A DNA stretch of 6,552 nucleotides. It comes from an uncultured bacterium (lineage in GTDB: Bacteria > Hydrogenedentota > Hydrogenedentia > Hydrogenedentales > CAITNO01). Both the position numbers and the translations under genes were made by a program. The notes under the pieces were generated by a model. The model searched no databases. It saw only the letters and a program-made list of their open reading frames with translations, and was not told the DNA's origin. Shown in pieces: positions 1-5,706 of the stretch (positions within the stretch are counted from its first letter, which is position 1; every line of letters starts with the position of its first letter). The stretch is from positions 1 through 6,552 of the forward strand of contig CALDSM010000264.1 of the NCBI GenBank assembly GCA_937923585.1, in the 5' to 3' direction.

Positions 1-876
1 GACATTTTCGGCAAGGAGCCGCACCGCGGCGTGAACCCGGACGAGGTGGTGGCCATCGGGGCGGCCATCCAGGCGGGCGTGCTGGCGGGCGAGGTGAAGG
101 ACGTGCTGCTGCTCGACGTGACGCCGCTGTCGCTGGGCATTGAGACGCTGGGCGGCGTATGCACCAAGCTGATCGAGCGGAACACGACGATTCCCGTCAC
201 CAAGCGCCAGGTGTTCTCGACGGCGAGCGACAACCAGAACGCGGTGACAATTCACGTGCTGCAGGGCGAGCGCGAGATGGCCGGCGACAACCGCACGCTG
301 GGCCGCTTTGACCTGATGGGCATTCCGCCGGCACCGCGCGGCGTGCCGCAGATCGAGGTTTCCTTCGACATTGACGCCAACGGCATCGTCCACGTGGCCG
401 CCAAGGACCTGGGCACGGGCCGCGAGCAGACCATCCGCATCGAGGCGTCCGGCGGCATGACGGAGGAGGAAATCAAGCGCATGGTCGGCGACGCGGAGCG
501 CCATGCCGACGAGGACAAGAAGAAGCGCAAGCTGATCGAGGCGCGCAACACGGCGGATGCGCTCGTGTACACGACCGAAAAGGGCCTCAAGGAATACGGC
601 GACAAGGTCAGCGACGCGGACAAGCAGGAGATGGAGGCGTGCATGGCGCGCCTGAAGGAAGCCGCGAAAGGCGAGGATGTCGCCGCGATTGAGCAGGCGG
701 CCGACGCGCTGAACAAGGCGTCGCACAAGATGGCCGAGGCCATGTACGCCGCGGCGGCGAAGCAGCCCGGCGCCGATGCGGGCCAGGCGCAGCAGTCCGG
801 GCCGCGCCCGACGGAAGGCACGATGGACGCCGATTTCACCGTGGTGGACGACGACGACAAGACGAAGAACAACTAG
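1..876 (+). CDS. dnaK: Molecular chaperone DnaK (Hsp70), C-terminal part, 5' end outside window
   Basis: This is the ATP-dependent cytosolic Hsp70 chaperone that binds exposed hydrophobic segments and is recycled by DnaJ and GrpE. The reading frame is open from base 1 and shows 291 residues, roughly the last 45% of a protein that is usually near 640 residues. It enters at the end of the ATPase domain (NPDEVVAIGAAIQAGVL), then the interdomain linker DVLLLDVTPLSLGIET, the beta-sandwich substrate-binding domain (NTTIP, QVFSTASDNQ, VTIHVLQGER, PAPRGVPQIEV, FDIDANGIVHV), and the charged helical lid from about residue 155. The tail has an Ala/Gln-rich stretch and ends in an acidic DADFTVVDDDDK segment, as in bacterial DnaK. 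The GTG at base 31 is an internal Val codon, not a start. dnaJ follows 97 bases downstream on the same strand. Identification is essentially certain from these signature blocks. Confidence 0.98.
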   Translation, partial: DIFGKEPHRGVNPDEVVAIGAAIQAGVLAGEVKDVLLLDVTPLSLGIETLGGVCTKLIERNTTIPVTKRQVFSTASDNQNAVTIHVLQGEREMAGDNRTLGRFDLMGIPPAPRGVPQIEVSFDIDANGIVHVAAKDLGTGREQTIRIEASGGMTEEEIKRMVGDAERHADEDKKKRKLIEARNTADALVYTTEKGLKEYGDKVSDADKQEMEACMARLKEAAKGEDVAAIEQAADALNKASHKMAEAMYAAAAKQPGADAGQAQQSGPRPTEGTMDADFTVVDDDDKTKNN

Positions 877-901
877 AGCAAAGCGCAAGGACGAATGAAC
901 G

Positions 902-938
902 CCCCTGGCCCGGATGAAGTTGTCCGGGCCGGGGTTTC
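902..938 (+). terminator. G+C-rich hairpin between dnaK and dnaJ, possible terminator or attenuator
   Basis: Bases 902-914 pair with 923-934, giving 12 base pairs with one bulged T at 906 and an 8-base loop. Three T residues follow (935-937), then C-G-T. The stem is very stable but the T tract is too short for a convincing intrinsic terminator. It lies 25 bases after the dnaK stop and 35 bases before the dnaJ start, so it could lower read-through into dnaJ or protect the 3' end of the dnaK message. The pairing is seen directly; the role is inferred. Confidence 0.5.
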
Positions 939-973
939 GTCCATGACGGAACGATAGACAGAAAGTGCAGTGC

Positions 974-2107
974 ATGGCAAGACAGCGCGACCTGTACGAG
1001 ATATTGGGCGTTTCCCGAAACGCCACGCAGGATGAACTGCGCAAGGCCTACCTCAAACTTGCGCACAAGTACCACCCTGACAAGACCGGCGGCGACAAGG
1101 AGATGGAGGACAAACTCAAGGAGATTAACGCCGCCTACGACATTCTGAAGAACCCCGAGAAGCGCACCCAGTATGACCAGTTCGGCTCGACGGAAGGGCA
1201 GCCTTTCACGGGCGGTTTCAGCGGATTCGGCGGCGATTTTGGCGGCATGGGCGGGGGGGCTCCGTTTGAAGACCTGTTTGACATGCTGTTCGGCGGGCAG
1301 GGAAAGCGGCGCGGCACGGGGCGCGGCCAGCCGGGAAGCGACCTCGAATACCGGCTGCGCGTGACACTGGAAGAGGCGGCGCTGGGGGTGAAGAAGACGG
1401 TCAGTTTCAACCGCCAGGAGACCTGTTCGGACTGCCAGGGCAGCGGCGGGGCCAAAGGGTCCTCTCCCGAGACCTGCCGCCAGTGCGGCGGTGCGGGCCA
1501 GGTGCGGGCGGCCCACGGCATATTCAGCGTGACCCGGACCTGTCCGGTATGCCAGGGCACCGGCCGGATGATCTCGAACCCCTGCCGGACCTGCACAGGC
1601 TCGGGGCAGGTGAAGGCGCGGCGCGAGCTGCAGATTGACGTCCCCGCGGGCGTGGATGACGGGCAGCGGCTGCGTGCGGCCGGAGAGGGGGAGGCGGGCC
1701 GCTACGGCGGACCGCGCGGCGACCTTATTATAGCGATTCAAGTCGAACGCCATCCGCTGTTTGAGCGTGACGGCGCCACCATACTGTGCGAGGTTCCAGT
1801 CACCTTCAGCCAGGCGGCCATCGGGGCAACCGTCAAGGTTCCGACCCTGTTTGGGATGGAGGACCTGCGGATTCCCGCCGGCGCGAAGACGGGCGCGCAG
1901 CTTACGCTTCGTGGCAAGGGCATGCCGGACGTGCGGGGGTACCGCCAGGGTGATCAGACGGTTGTGCTGCGGGTGGAAACGCCGGCGCGCATTACCCGCA
2001 GGCAGAAGGAACTGCTGGAGGAGTTTGACCGCGAGAGCGACGCGCGCACCTATCCCGGATGCGATGAGTACACCCGGAAAGTGCGCCAGTACCGGCCCGG
2101 CGGCTGA
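974..2107 (+). CDS. dnaJ: Chaperone protein DnaJ (Hsp40), type I, full length
   Basis: This is the co-chaperone that delivers unfolded substrates to DnaK and stimulates its ATPase. The 377-residue product has all type I domains in order. The J domain spans about residues 6-70, with HPD at 34-36 in the KYHPDK context. A Gly/Phe-rich linker covers about 71-110. Four CxxCxGxG zinc repeats have their first cysteines at 151, 168, 190 and 204. The two C-terminal beta domains and the dimerisation segment follow. Length and cysteine count are normal for the family (E. coli DnaJ is about 376 residues). The ATG at 974 is preferred because MARQRDLYEILGVS matches usual DnaJ N termini; an in-frame GTG at 965 would add only three residues. 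The ribosome site is weak (AGAAAG at 960-965). The gene follows dnaK on the same strand and may share its transcript, subject to the hairpin between them. Confidence 0.97.
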   Translation: MARQRDLYEILGVSRNATQDELRKAYLKLAHKYHPDKTGGDKEMEDKLKEINAAYDILKNPEKRTQYDQFGSTEGQPFTGGFSGFGGDFGGMGGGAPFEDLFDMLFGGQGKRRGTGRGQPGSDLEYRLRVTLEEAALGVKKTVSFNRQETCSDCQGSGGAKGSSPETCRQCGGAGQVRAAHGIFSVTRTCPVCQGTGRMISNPCRTCTGSGQVKARRELQIDVPAGVDDGQRLRAAGEGEAGRYGGPRGDLIIAIQVERHPLFERDGATILCEVPVTFSQAAIGATVKVPTLFGMEDLRIPAGAKTGAQLTLRGKGMPDVRGYRQGDQTVVLRVETPARITRRQKELLEEFDRESDARTYPGCDEYTRKVRQYRPGG

Positions 2108-2117
2108 GGAAAGCTGT

Positions 2118-2147
2118 TTGTCCGGAACGGCGGCCGTGCGCTAGGAT
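2118..2147 (+). promoter_or_regulatory. Weak sigma70-like promoter candidate before the GH88 gene
   Basis: TTGTCC at 2118-2123 and TAGGAT at 2142-2147 are separated by 18 bases. Each box matches four of six consensus positions. Transcription would start near 2154, just upstream of the leader hairpin at 2163-2193. Matches this weak arise by chance in GC-rich DNA, so this is only a candidate; without it the gene would have to be read from dnaJ. Confidence 0.2.
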
Positions 2148-2162
2148 TGGGAAATGGCTGAC

Positions 2163-2193
2163 TGCGGCATCGGCTTCGGAGCCGAGGGCCGCA
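2163..2193 (+). other. Stable hairpin in the leader of the GH88 gene
   Basis: Bases 2163-2168 (TGCGGC) pair with 2188-2193, and 2170-2175 (TCGGCT) pair with 2180-2185. This leaves a TCGG loop and a small A/GG internal bulge, for 12 base pairs in total. No T tract follows, so it is not a standard intrinsic terminator. It ends 20 bases before the chosen start codon and 8 bases before the Shine-Dalgarno sequence. It could stabilise the message, terminate dnaJ by a factor-dependent route, or modulate translation. The pairing is visible; the role is inferred. Confidence 0.45.
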
Positions 2194-2201
2194 CAGCGCG
2201 C

Positions 2202-2207
2202 AGGGGA
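2202..2207 (+). promoter_or_regulatory. Ribosome binding site that fixes the GH88 start
   Basis: AGGGGA lies six bases before the ATG at 2214, a good Shine-Dalgarno match at normal spacing. The earlier in-frame ATG at 2154 has no comparable site, and using it would place the leader hairpin inside the coding region, so 2214 is preferred. Confidence 0.6.
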
Positions 2208-2213
2208 CAGCGT

Positions 2214-3602
2214 ATGAGAATAGACAGCAATATTAGTCCAAGCCACCTTACGGAAGATTTGGATCGTTTCTTCTCGCTCGCAGGAAAGAAGATCCGGCGG
2301 CTGGTGGAAAACTGGAACCCGGCGGACGGCGCGCCGGTGTTCACGCGGAAAGGGAAATACACCTCGCGCGGGTGGACGGAGTGGACGCAGGGCTTTCTGT
2401 ACGGCATGCCGCTGCTTCAGTATGACGCCACCGGGGATGCGCGCGCGTTTGAACTCGGTCGGGAAATGACGCTGCGCCACATGGCGCCACACCTCACGCA
2501 TACCGGGGTGCATGACCATGGGTTCAACAATGTCTCGACCTACGGCAACCTGTGGCGTCTGGCGAAGGCAGGACGCACGGGTGACAGCGCCGATCTGGTG
2601 CAGTTGTATGAGACCGCGCTGCGGGTGTCGGGCGCGGTGCAGGCCGCGCGGTGGACCCATGCGCCGGCCGCGGGCGGGGGATTCATTCACTCGTTCAACG
2701 GTCCGCATTCGCTGTTCAGCGACACCATCCGCTCCTGCCGCTCGCTGGTGTTGGCGCACCGGCTGGGCCACGTGCTCTGCGGGGAAAACGACCGCCGCAT
2801 CAGCCTGCTGGGCCGGGCGATGGACCACATTCGCATGACGCTGCGCCACAACGTCTGGTACGGCACCGGGCGCGACGCCTATGATGTCCGGGGACGGGTG
2901 GCGCACGAGGGAATCTTCAATGTTACGGACGGCAACTACCGCTGTCCCAGCACGCAGCAGGGATACTCGCCCTTTAGCACCTGGACGCGCGGTCTTGCCT
3001 GGGTGCTGCTTGGCTGTGCCGAGGAACTGGAGGTTTTTGCCGCTTTGCCGAAGCCTGAAATGGAAGTTCATGACCCGGAGGGCACCTTTGTCTTCCAGAT
3101 GATCGAGGCGGCGCGGGCCACTGCGGACTTCTACATCGCCAACACCGCCGCGGACGGCATACCCTTCTGGGACACGGGCGCGCCGGGCGTGGCAAAGACG
3201 GGAAAATATCAGGACGCCGTGTCCAACCCGGACAACCCCTGGGAACCGGTGGACAGTTCGGCGGCCTGCATCGCCGCACAGGGTTTGCTGCGGCTCGGCA
3301 GTTTCCTCGGACGCACCGGCAAAGGGGCGCGTTACTTCCGCGCAGGGCTGGTGACCGCCAAGACCCTGTTGAACCCGCCATATCTGAGCGACAATCCGCG
3401 CCACGAAGGCCTGATTCTGCATTCGGTGTACCACCGGCCCAATGGCTGGGATTACGTGCCGAAGGGAAAGGCGGTGCCTCAGGGCGAATCCAGCATGTGG
3501 GGCGATTATCATGCCATGGAGATGGCGGTCTGTCTGAAGCGCCTGGCCGAAGGGCGCCCGGCGTTCACATTCTGCGGTGAAAGTCAACGACCACCGGCAT
3601 AG
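2214..3602 (+). CDS. Glycoside hydrolase family 88-type unsaturated glucuronyl/uronyl hydrolase
   Basis: Family members hydrate the C4-C5 double bond of the unsaturated uronic acid at the non-reducing end of lyase-made oligosaccharides, releasing it. The 462-residue product has no signal peptide or membrane segment, so it is probably cytoplasmic. GH88 landmarks in order: WTEWTQGFLYGM (54-65); HDHGF (100-104), whose Asp101 matches the first catalytic Asp; LFSDT (167-171), whose Asp170 matches the second; TQQGYSPFSTWTRGLAW (247-263), the strongest signature; DGIPFWD (314-320); DSSA (347-350); and MWGDYHAMEM near 428-437. The two Asp lie 69 residues apart, against 61 in the Bacillus enzyme (Asp88/Asp149, from memory). 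The protein is some 80 residues longer than typical GH88. The last residues (about GESQRPPA) and the stop codon fall in a repeat hairpin, so the native C terminus was probably altered. Substrate (glycosaminoglycan, ulvan, xanthan or pectin type) cannot be read from sequence. The related GH105 is the main alternative. Confidence 0.85.
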   Translation: MRIDSNISPSHLTEDLDRFFSLAGKKIRRLVENWNPADGAPVFTRKGKYTSRGWTEWTQGFLYGMPLLQYDATGDARAFELGREMTLRHMAPHLTHTGVHDHGFNNVSTYGNLWRLAKAGRTGDSADLVQLYETALRVSGAVQAARWTHAPAAGGGFIHSFNGPHSLFSDTIRSCRSLVLAHRLGHVLCGENDRRISLLGRAMDHIRMTLRHNVWYGTGRDAYDVRGRVAHEGIFNVTDGNYRCPSTQQGYSPFSTWTRGLAWVLLGCAEELEVFAALPKPEMEVHDPEGTFVFQMIEAARATADFYIANTAADGIPFWDTGAPGVAKTGKYQDAVSNPDNPWEPVDSSAACIAAQGLLRLGSFLGRTGKGARYFRAGLVTAKTLLNPPYLSDNPRHEGLILHSVYHRPNGWDYVPKGKAVPQGESSMWGDYHAMEMAVCLKRLAEGRPAFTFCGESQRPPA

Positions 3603-3609
3603 CCGGTGG
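3591..3609 (+). repeat. REP-like hairpin, copy 1, overlapping the GH88 stop codon
   Basis: CCACCGGC (3591-3598) and GCCGGTGG (3602-3609) form a perfect 8-bp stem with an ATA loop. The TAG stop of the GH88 gene (3600-3602) lies in the loop and the first base of the right arm. An 18-base block here (3592-3609) matches 3835-3852 in direct orientation at 15 of 18 positions. The pairing and the direct repeat are seen directly. Confidence 0.75.
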
Positions 3610-3618
3610 CTTGAGGAA

Positions 3619-3635
3619 GGTCCCTAAAAGGGGCC
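3619..3635 (+). repeat. Second short hairpin adjoining REP-like copy 1
   Basis: GGTCCC (3619-3624) pairs with GGGGCC (3630-3635) through five Watson-Crick pairs and one T-G wobble around a TAAAA loop. It follows the first hairpin by nine bases. Tandem hairpins at an element end are typical of IS200/IS605-like and REP-type elements. It has no T tract and does not look like an intrinsic terminator. Confidence 0.45.
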
Positions 3636-3640
3636 AGGTG

Positions 3641-3802
3641 TTTCGTGCTCGTGCTCCTGCTCGTAATCGTCATCGTAATCGGTGGTTTTCGATGCCGCTG
3701 GACGAAGAAGGCATGAGGAGCGCAGATGCATGTTGCGGCAGGGACAGATTCAATAAAGCGATTTCTCCGATGACGATAACGATAACGAGCACGAGCACGA
3801 AA
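3641..3802. repeat. Imperfect inverted repeat with hexamer-built arms
   Basis: The left arm (3641-3682) reads TTT, then six hexamers (CGTGCT twice, CCTGCT, CGTAAT, CGTCAT, CGTAAT), then CGG. The right arm (3767-3802), read on the other strand, is TTT, then CGTGCT twice, CGTTAT twice, CGTCAT, then CGG. The first 16 bases match exactly, the left arm has one extra hexamer, and 17 of the last 20 bases match. An 84-base spacer (3683-3766) separates the arms and holds a further small pairing (TGCCGC 3693-3698 with GCGGCA 3735-3740). A transcript could fold into a long hairpin. Translations across it give only Arg/Ala or Thr/Ser-type periodic peptides. Confidence 0.8.
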
Positions 3803-3834
3803 GAACGCCGGAACGGCAGAGCCTTATGAGTTCT

Positions 3835-3851
3835 CACCGGTAGAACCGGTG
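3835..3851 (+). repeat. REP-like hairpin, copy 2
   Basis: CACCGG (3835-3840) pairs with CCGGTG (3846-3851) around a TAGAA loop. An alternative fold pairs TTCT (3831-3834) with AGAA (3842-3845), so two structures compete. It resembles the hairpin at 3591-3609 in sequence, stem and orientation, and marks the right side of the candidate element. Confidence 0.65.
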
Positions 3852-3889
3852 GATTAGCTTTGATTTAGCGTGGCTGAAGGTCAACCCAT

Positions 3890-3896
3890 GGAGAGG
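3890..3896 (+). promoter_or_regulatory. Ribosome binding site of the S15-family gene
   Basis: GGAGAGG lies 8 bases before the GTG at 3905 and 11 bases before the ATG at 3908. The spacing favours GTG slightly and codon preference favours ATG. The two choices differ by one residue. Confidence 0.5.
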
Positions 3897-3904
3897 CAAT
3901 TGAG

Positions 3905-5587
3905 GTGATGCGGTCGTTCTGCGGATGGGGAAGCGTGGCATTCCTGGGTGTTGGGTTGCTCCTGGCGGCAGGCCCGGCCCCGGGCATCGATCTTCTCGGA
4001 AAGGGGACGCAGGCGGGCACGCGGACGTTTGAATTGGTCCCCATGACCGATGGAACGGGTCTGGCCACGGATGTCTATCTGCCCGCCGCAGAGGGCGGAC
4101 CATGGCCGGCCTTGCTGGTCCGAAGCACCTATGGGCGGGACTTCAACTATTCGGGGTTTGTGAAGGACGGGTATGCGGTGGTGGCGCAGGATGTGCGCGG
4201 CATGGGCGGCAGCATGGGCAAGCCCCATGTGTTCTACTACGACGGGTGGAGAACCGGGTCCACGGACGGCGCGGACACGGTGGCCTGGATCAAGGCGCAG
4301 CGTTGGTGCAACGGGCGGATAGGCACCTACGGTGATTCGGCGCTTGCCATGACGCAGATGATGATGGCGCCTGTGACGCATGACCTCGCCGCGCAGTATG
4401 TGGAACTGGTCCCGTCCAACTTCTACAGCGATGTGGTCTATCACGGCGGGGTGTTCCTGGAGAACCTGGTCGAGGGTTGGCTGCTGCTGGTGGGGCAGCC
4501 GGACGTGACGGCGCTGTACAAAAGCCATTCCCGGTACGGCGAATTCTGGGCCTACTACAACACGGTTGCGCGGGCGTCGGAGATTACGGCCCCCGGCCTC
4601 TTTGTGAACGGCTGGTACGATATCTTTGCGCAGGGGACCATCAACGGGTTTCTTTCGCGGGAAATGAACGGCGGAGAAGGGGCGCGGGGAAAGAACTACC
4701 TGATCATGCGGTGGACGGCCCATGAAGGTGAAATTACCGATGAGTACGCGTTCAAGGAGAACAGGCGCTCGCTCGACATCGGCCAGATAAGAAGGAAGTT
4801 CATGGCGGCCAATCTCAGGGGGGATGCGCACGCGCTGGACGGCGTGCCCAAGGTTCACTACTACGTCATGGGCGATGACAGGGACCCCAACGCGCCGGGG
4901 AATGAGTGGCGTTCGGCGGAGACCTGGCCTCCTTACCCGATTGCCGAAAAGCCTCTCTATCTGTCCCCGGACAACACCCTATCTGGAGAGCCGAGGGCGG
5001 ACGGGCCCGCCTTCCAGGAGTTTACCTTTGACCCGAAGGACCCGTACCCGAATTACGGCGGGGCGAACCTGATGCCCAACGTGAAGTGGGGCCCCTTTGA
5101 CCAGCGCAGGCACAGCACGACGCGGAAGGACCTGCTGAAGTTCACGACGGAGCCGCTGCAGGAGCCGCTGGAGATTGCCGGGCGCGTGCGTGTGCGCCTG
5201 CATGTGTCGTCCGACGCGCCCGACACGGACTTCACGGCCAAACTGGTGGACGTGTTTCCCGAGGGCGACGGCCGCGAAATTCTCATGCTGGATAACATTC
5301 GCCGGGTCAAGACACGGTTTGGGTTTGACGCCCCGGCACCGCTGCTGAAGGGGCCGGATGAGGTGGTGGAACTCGACATAGACCTGTGGAGCATCGCGTG
5401 GGTGTTCAACCGGGGGCACCGCATCGGGCTGCACATCTCCAGCAGCAACTGGCCGCGCTATGAGGTGAACTGCAACACCGGGGCCGACCATCCCGTCGAA
5501 GGATGTGAAATGCGTGCGGCACACAACCATGTACACATGGACAGGGACCATCCGAGCGCGCTGTATTTGCCGGTGAAGGCGGAGTAG
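3905..5587 (+). CDS. CocE/NonD-type alpha/beta hydrolase (peptidase S15 / X-Pro dipeptidyl-peptidase family), probably exported
   Basis: The family cleaves ester, amide or Xaa-Pro bonds with a Ser-Asp-His triad; the substrate of this member is unknown. Of 560 residues, the first 25 or so look like a signal peptide (Arg3, hydrophobic core about 9-22, then AAGPAPG), suggesting export. The alpha/beta hydrolase domain covers about 40-310: LATDVYLP, PALLVRSTYGR, GYAVVAQDVRGMGGS (oxyanion region), then the nucleophile elbow GTYGDSALAMTQ with Ser145, GWYD with Asp239, and TAHEG with His273. The C-terminal PepX_C-like jelly roll spans about 315-555, with WRSAETWPP, RVRLHVSSDAPDTDF and GHRIGLHISSSNWPRY. 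The nucleophile context is GDSAL, not the GxSYxG of CocE itself. The gene starts 53 bases after the second REP-like hairpin, converges on cydB, and probably forms its own transcription unit, though no clear promoter is visible. Codon 1 is GTG; ATG at 3908 is equally possible. Confidence 0.88.
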   Translation: MMRSFCGWGSVAFLGVGLLLAAGPAPGIDLLGKGTQAGTRTFELVPMTDGTGLATDVYLPAAEGGPWPALLVRSTYGRDFNYSGFVKDGYAVVAQDVRGMGGSMGKPHVFYYDGWRTGSTDGADTVAWIKAQRWCNGRIGTYGDSALAMTQMMMAPVTHDLAAQYVELVPSNFYSDVVYHGGVFLENLVEGWLLLVGQPDVTALYKSHSRYGEFWAYYNTVARASEITAPGLFVNGWYDIFAQGTINGFLSREMNGGEGARGKNYLIMRWTAHEGEITDEYAFKENRRSLDIGQIRRKFMAANLRGDAHALDGVPKVHYYVMGDDRDPNAPGNEWRSAETWPPYPIAEKPLYLSPDNTLSGEPRADGPAFQEFTFDPKDPYPNYGGANLMPNVKWGPFDQRRHSTTRKDLLKFTTEPLQEPLEIAGRVRVRLHVSSDAPDTDFTAKLVDVFPEGDGREILMLDNIRRVKTRFGFDAPAPLLKGPDEVVELDIDLWSIAWVFNRGHRIGLHISSSNWPRYEVNCNTGADHPVEGCEMRAAHNHVHMDRDHPSALYLPVKAE

Positions 5588-5602
5588 GGTGAGTTAAGCG
5601 GC

Positions 5603-5674
5603 GCGAAGCGCCACGGAACGCAGTATCGGCTGCCGTTGACGCGACCGTAGGTGGTGCGTTCCGTGCCGCTTCGC
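5603..5674. repeat. Near-perfect inverted repeat between convergent genes, possible bidirectional terminator
   Basis: Bases 5603-5622 and 5655-5674 pair at 19 of 20 positions, the exception being C5611 opposite C5666. The loop is 32 bases. GTGAG at 5590-5594 and CTCAC at 5675-5679 extend the symmetry across a 9-base insertion on the left side (TTAAGCGGC, 5595-5603 in one alignment). It lies 15 bases after the S15 stop codon and 32 bases beyond the end of cydB, the usual place for a shared terminator, but neither strand has a T tract. It may instead be a dispersed palindromic repeat. The pairing is certain; the function is inferred. Confidence 0.7.
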
Positions 5675-5706
5675 CTCACTTCTGGGACCCCACACGCCGC
5701 ACATGC

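Larger units (their letters stand above)
3591..3852. mobile_element. Candidate non-autonomous mobile repeat (REP/IS200-IS605-derivative type)
   Basis: This patch fills most of the 302-base gap between the GH88 and S15 genes. Two similar hairpins in direct orientation (3591-3609 and 3835-3851) bracket it, as the subterminal palindromes of IS200/IS605-type elements and their palindrome-associated derivatives bracket those elements. Inside are a second hairpin (3619-3635) and a long hexamer-based inverted repeat (3641-3802). No transposase is encoded, so movement would need a Y1-type (TnpA/RAYT) enzyme elsewhere. Terminal inverted repeats and target-site duplication are not evident, which is expected for this class. 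The outer boundaries are uncertain: similarity may begin near 3575 and end near 3865. I see no gene or promoter in 3853-3904 beyond the ribosome site of the next gene. A fixed intergenic repeat that no longer moves is the alternative. Confidence 0.5.

Noticed and set aside
965..973. GTG start for dnaJ, three codons upstream
   Set aside because: DnaJ proteins usually begin just before the RDLYEILGV-type block, which the ATG at 974 reproduces; the GTG would overlap the weak AGAAAG ribosome site.
836..1753. A 305-codon open frame on the minus strand opposite dnaJ
   Set aside because: The plus strand carries an unmistakable DnaJ; the antisense product is Ala/Arg/Leu-rich with no domain features.
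2154..2213. Upstream ATG giving the GH88 protein 20 more residues
   Set aside because: It lacks a good ribosome site, the added residues look non-native, and the leader hairpin would fall inside the coding region.
1992..3587. A 531-codon open frame on the minus strand opposite the GH88 gene
   Set aside because: GC-rich antisense shadow. The translation has no recognisable motifs, and the plus strand encodes a clear GH88 enzyme.
3641..3802. CRISPR-like array
   Set aside because: The repeats are contiguous six-base units in inverted arms, with no uniform repeats of 24-40 bases separated by unique spacers.
3611..3829. A possible 72-residue small protein between the GH88 and S15 genes
   Set aside because: Its composition (Arg/Ala and Thr/Ser periodicity) simply reads out the hexamer arms of the inverted repeat, the start is a TTG, and no ribosome site precedes it.
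3881..4858. A 325-codon open frame on the minus strand opposite the S15 gene
   Set aside because: The antisense product has no family features, while the plus strand has signal peptide, catalytic triad and PepX_C-like domain.
5678..5704. CydX-like small subunit gene downstream of cydB
   Set aside because: The only short frame there encodes nine residues (MCGVWGPRS) without the hydrophobic helix of CydX.
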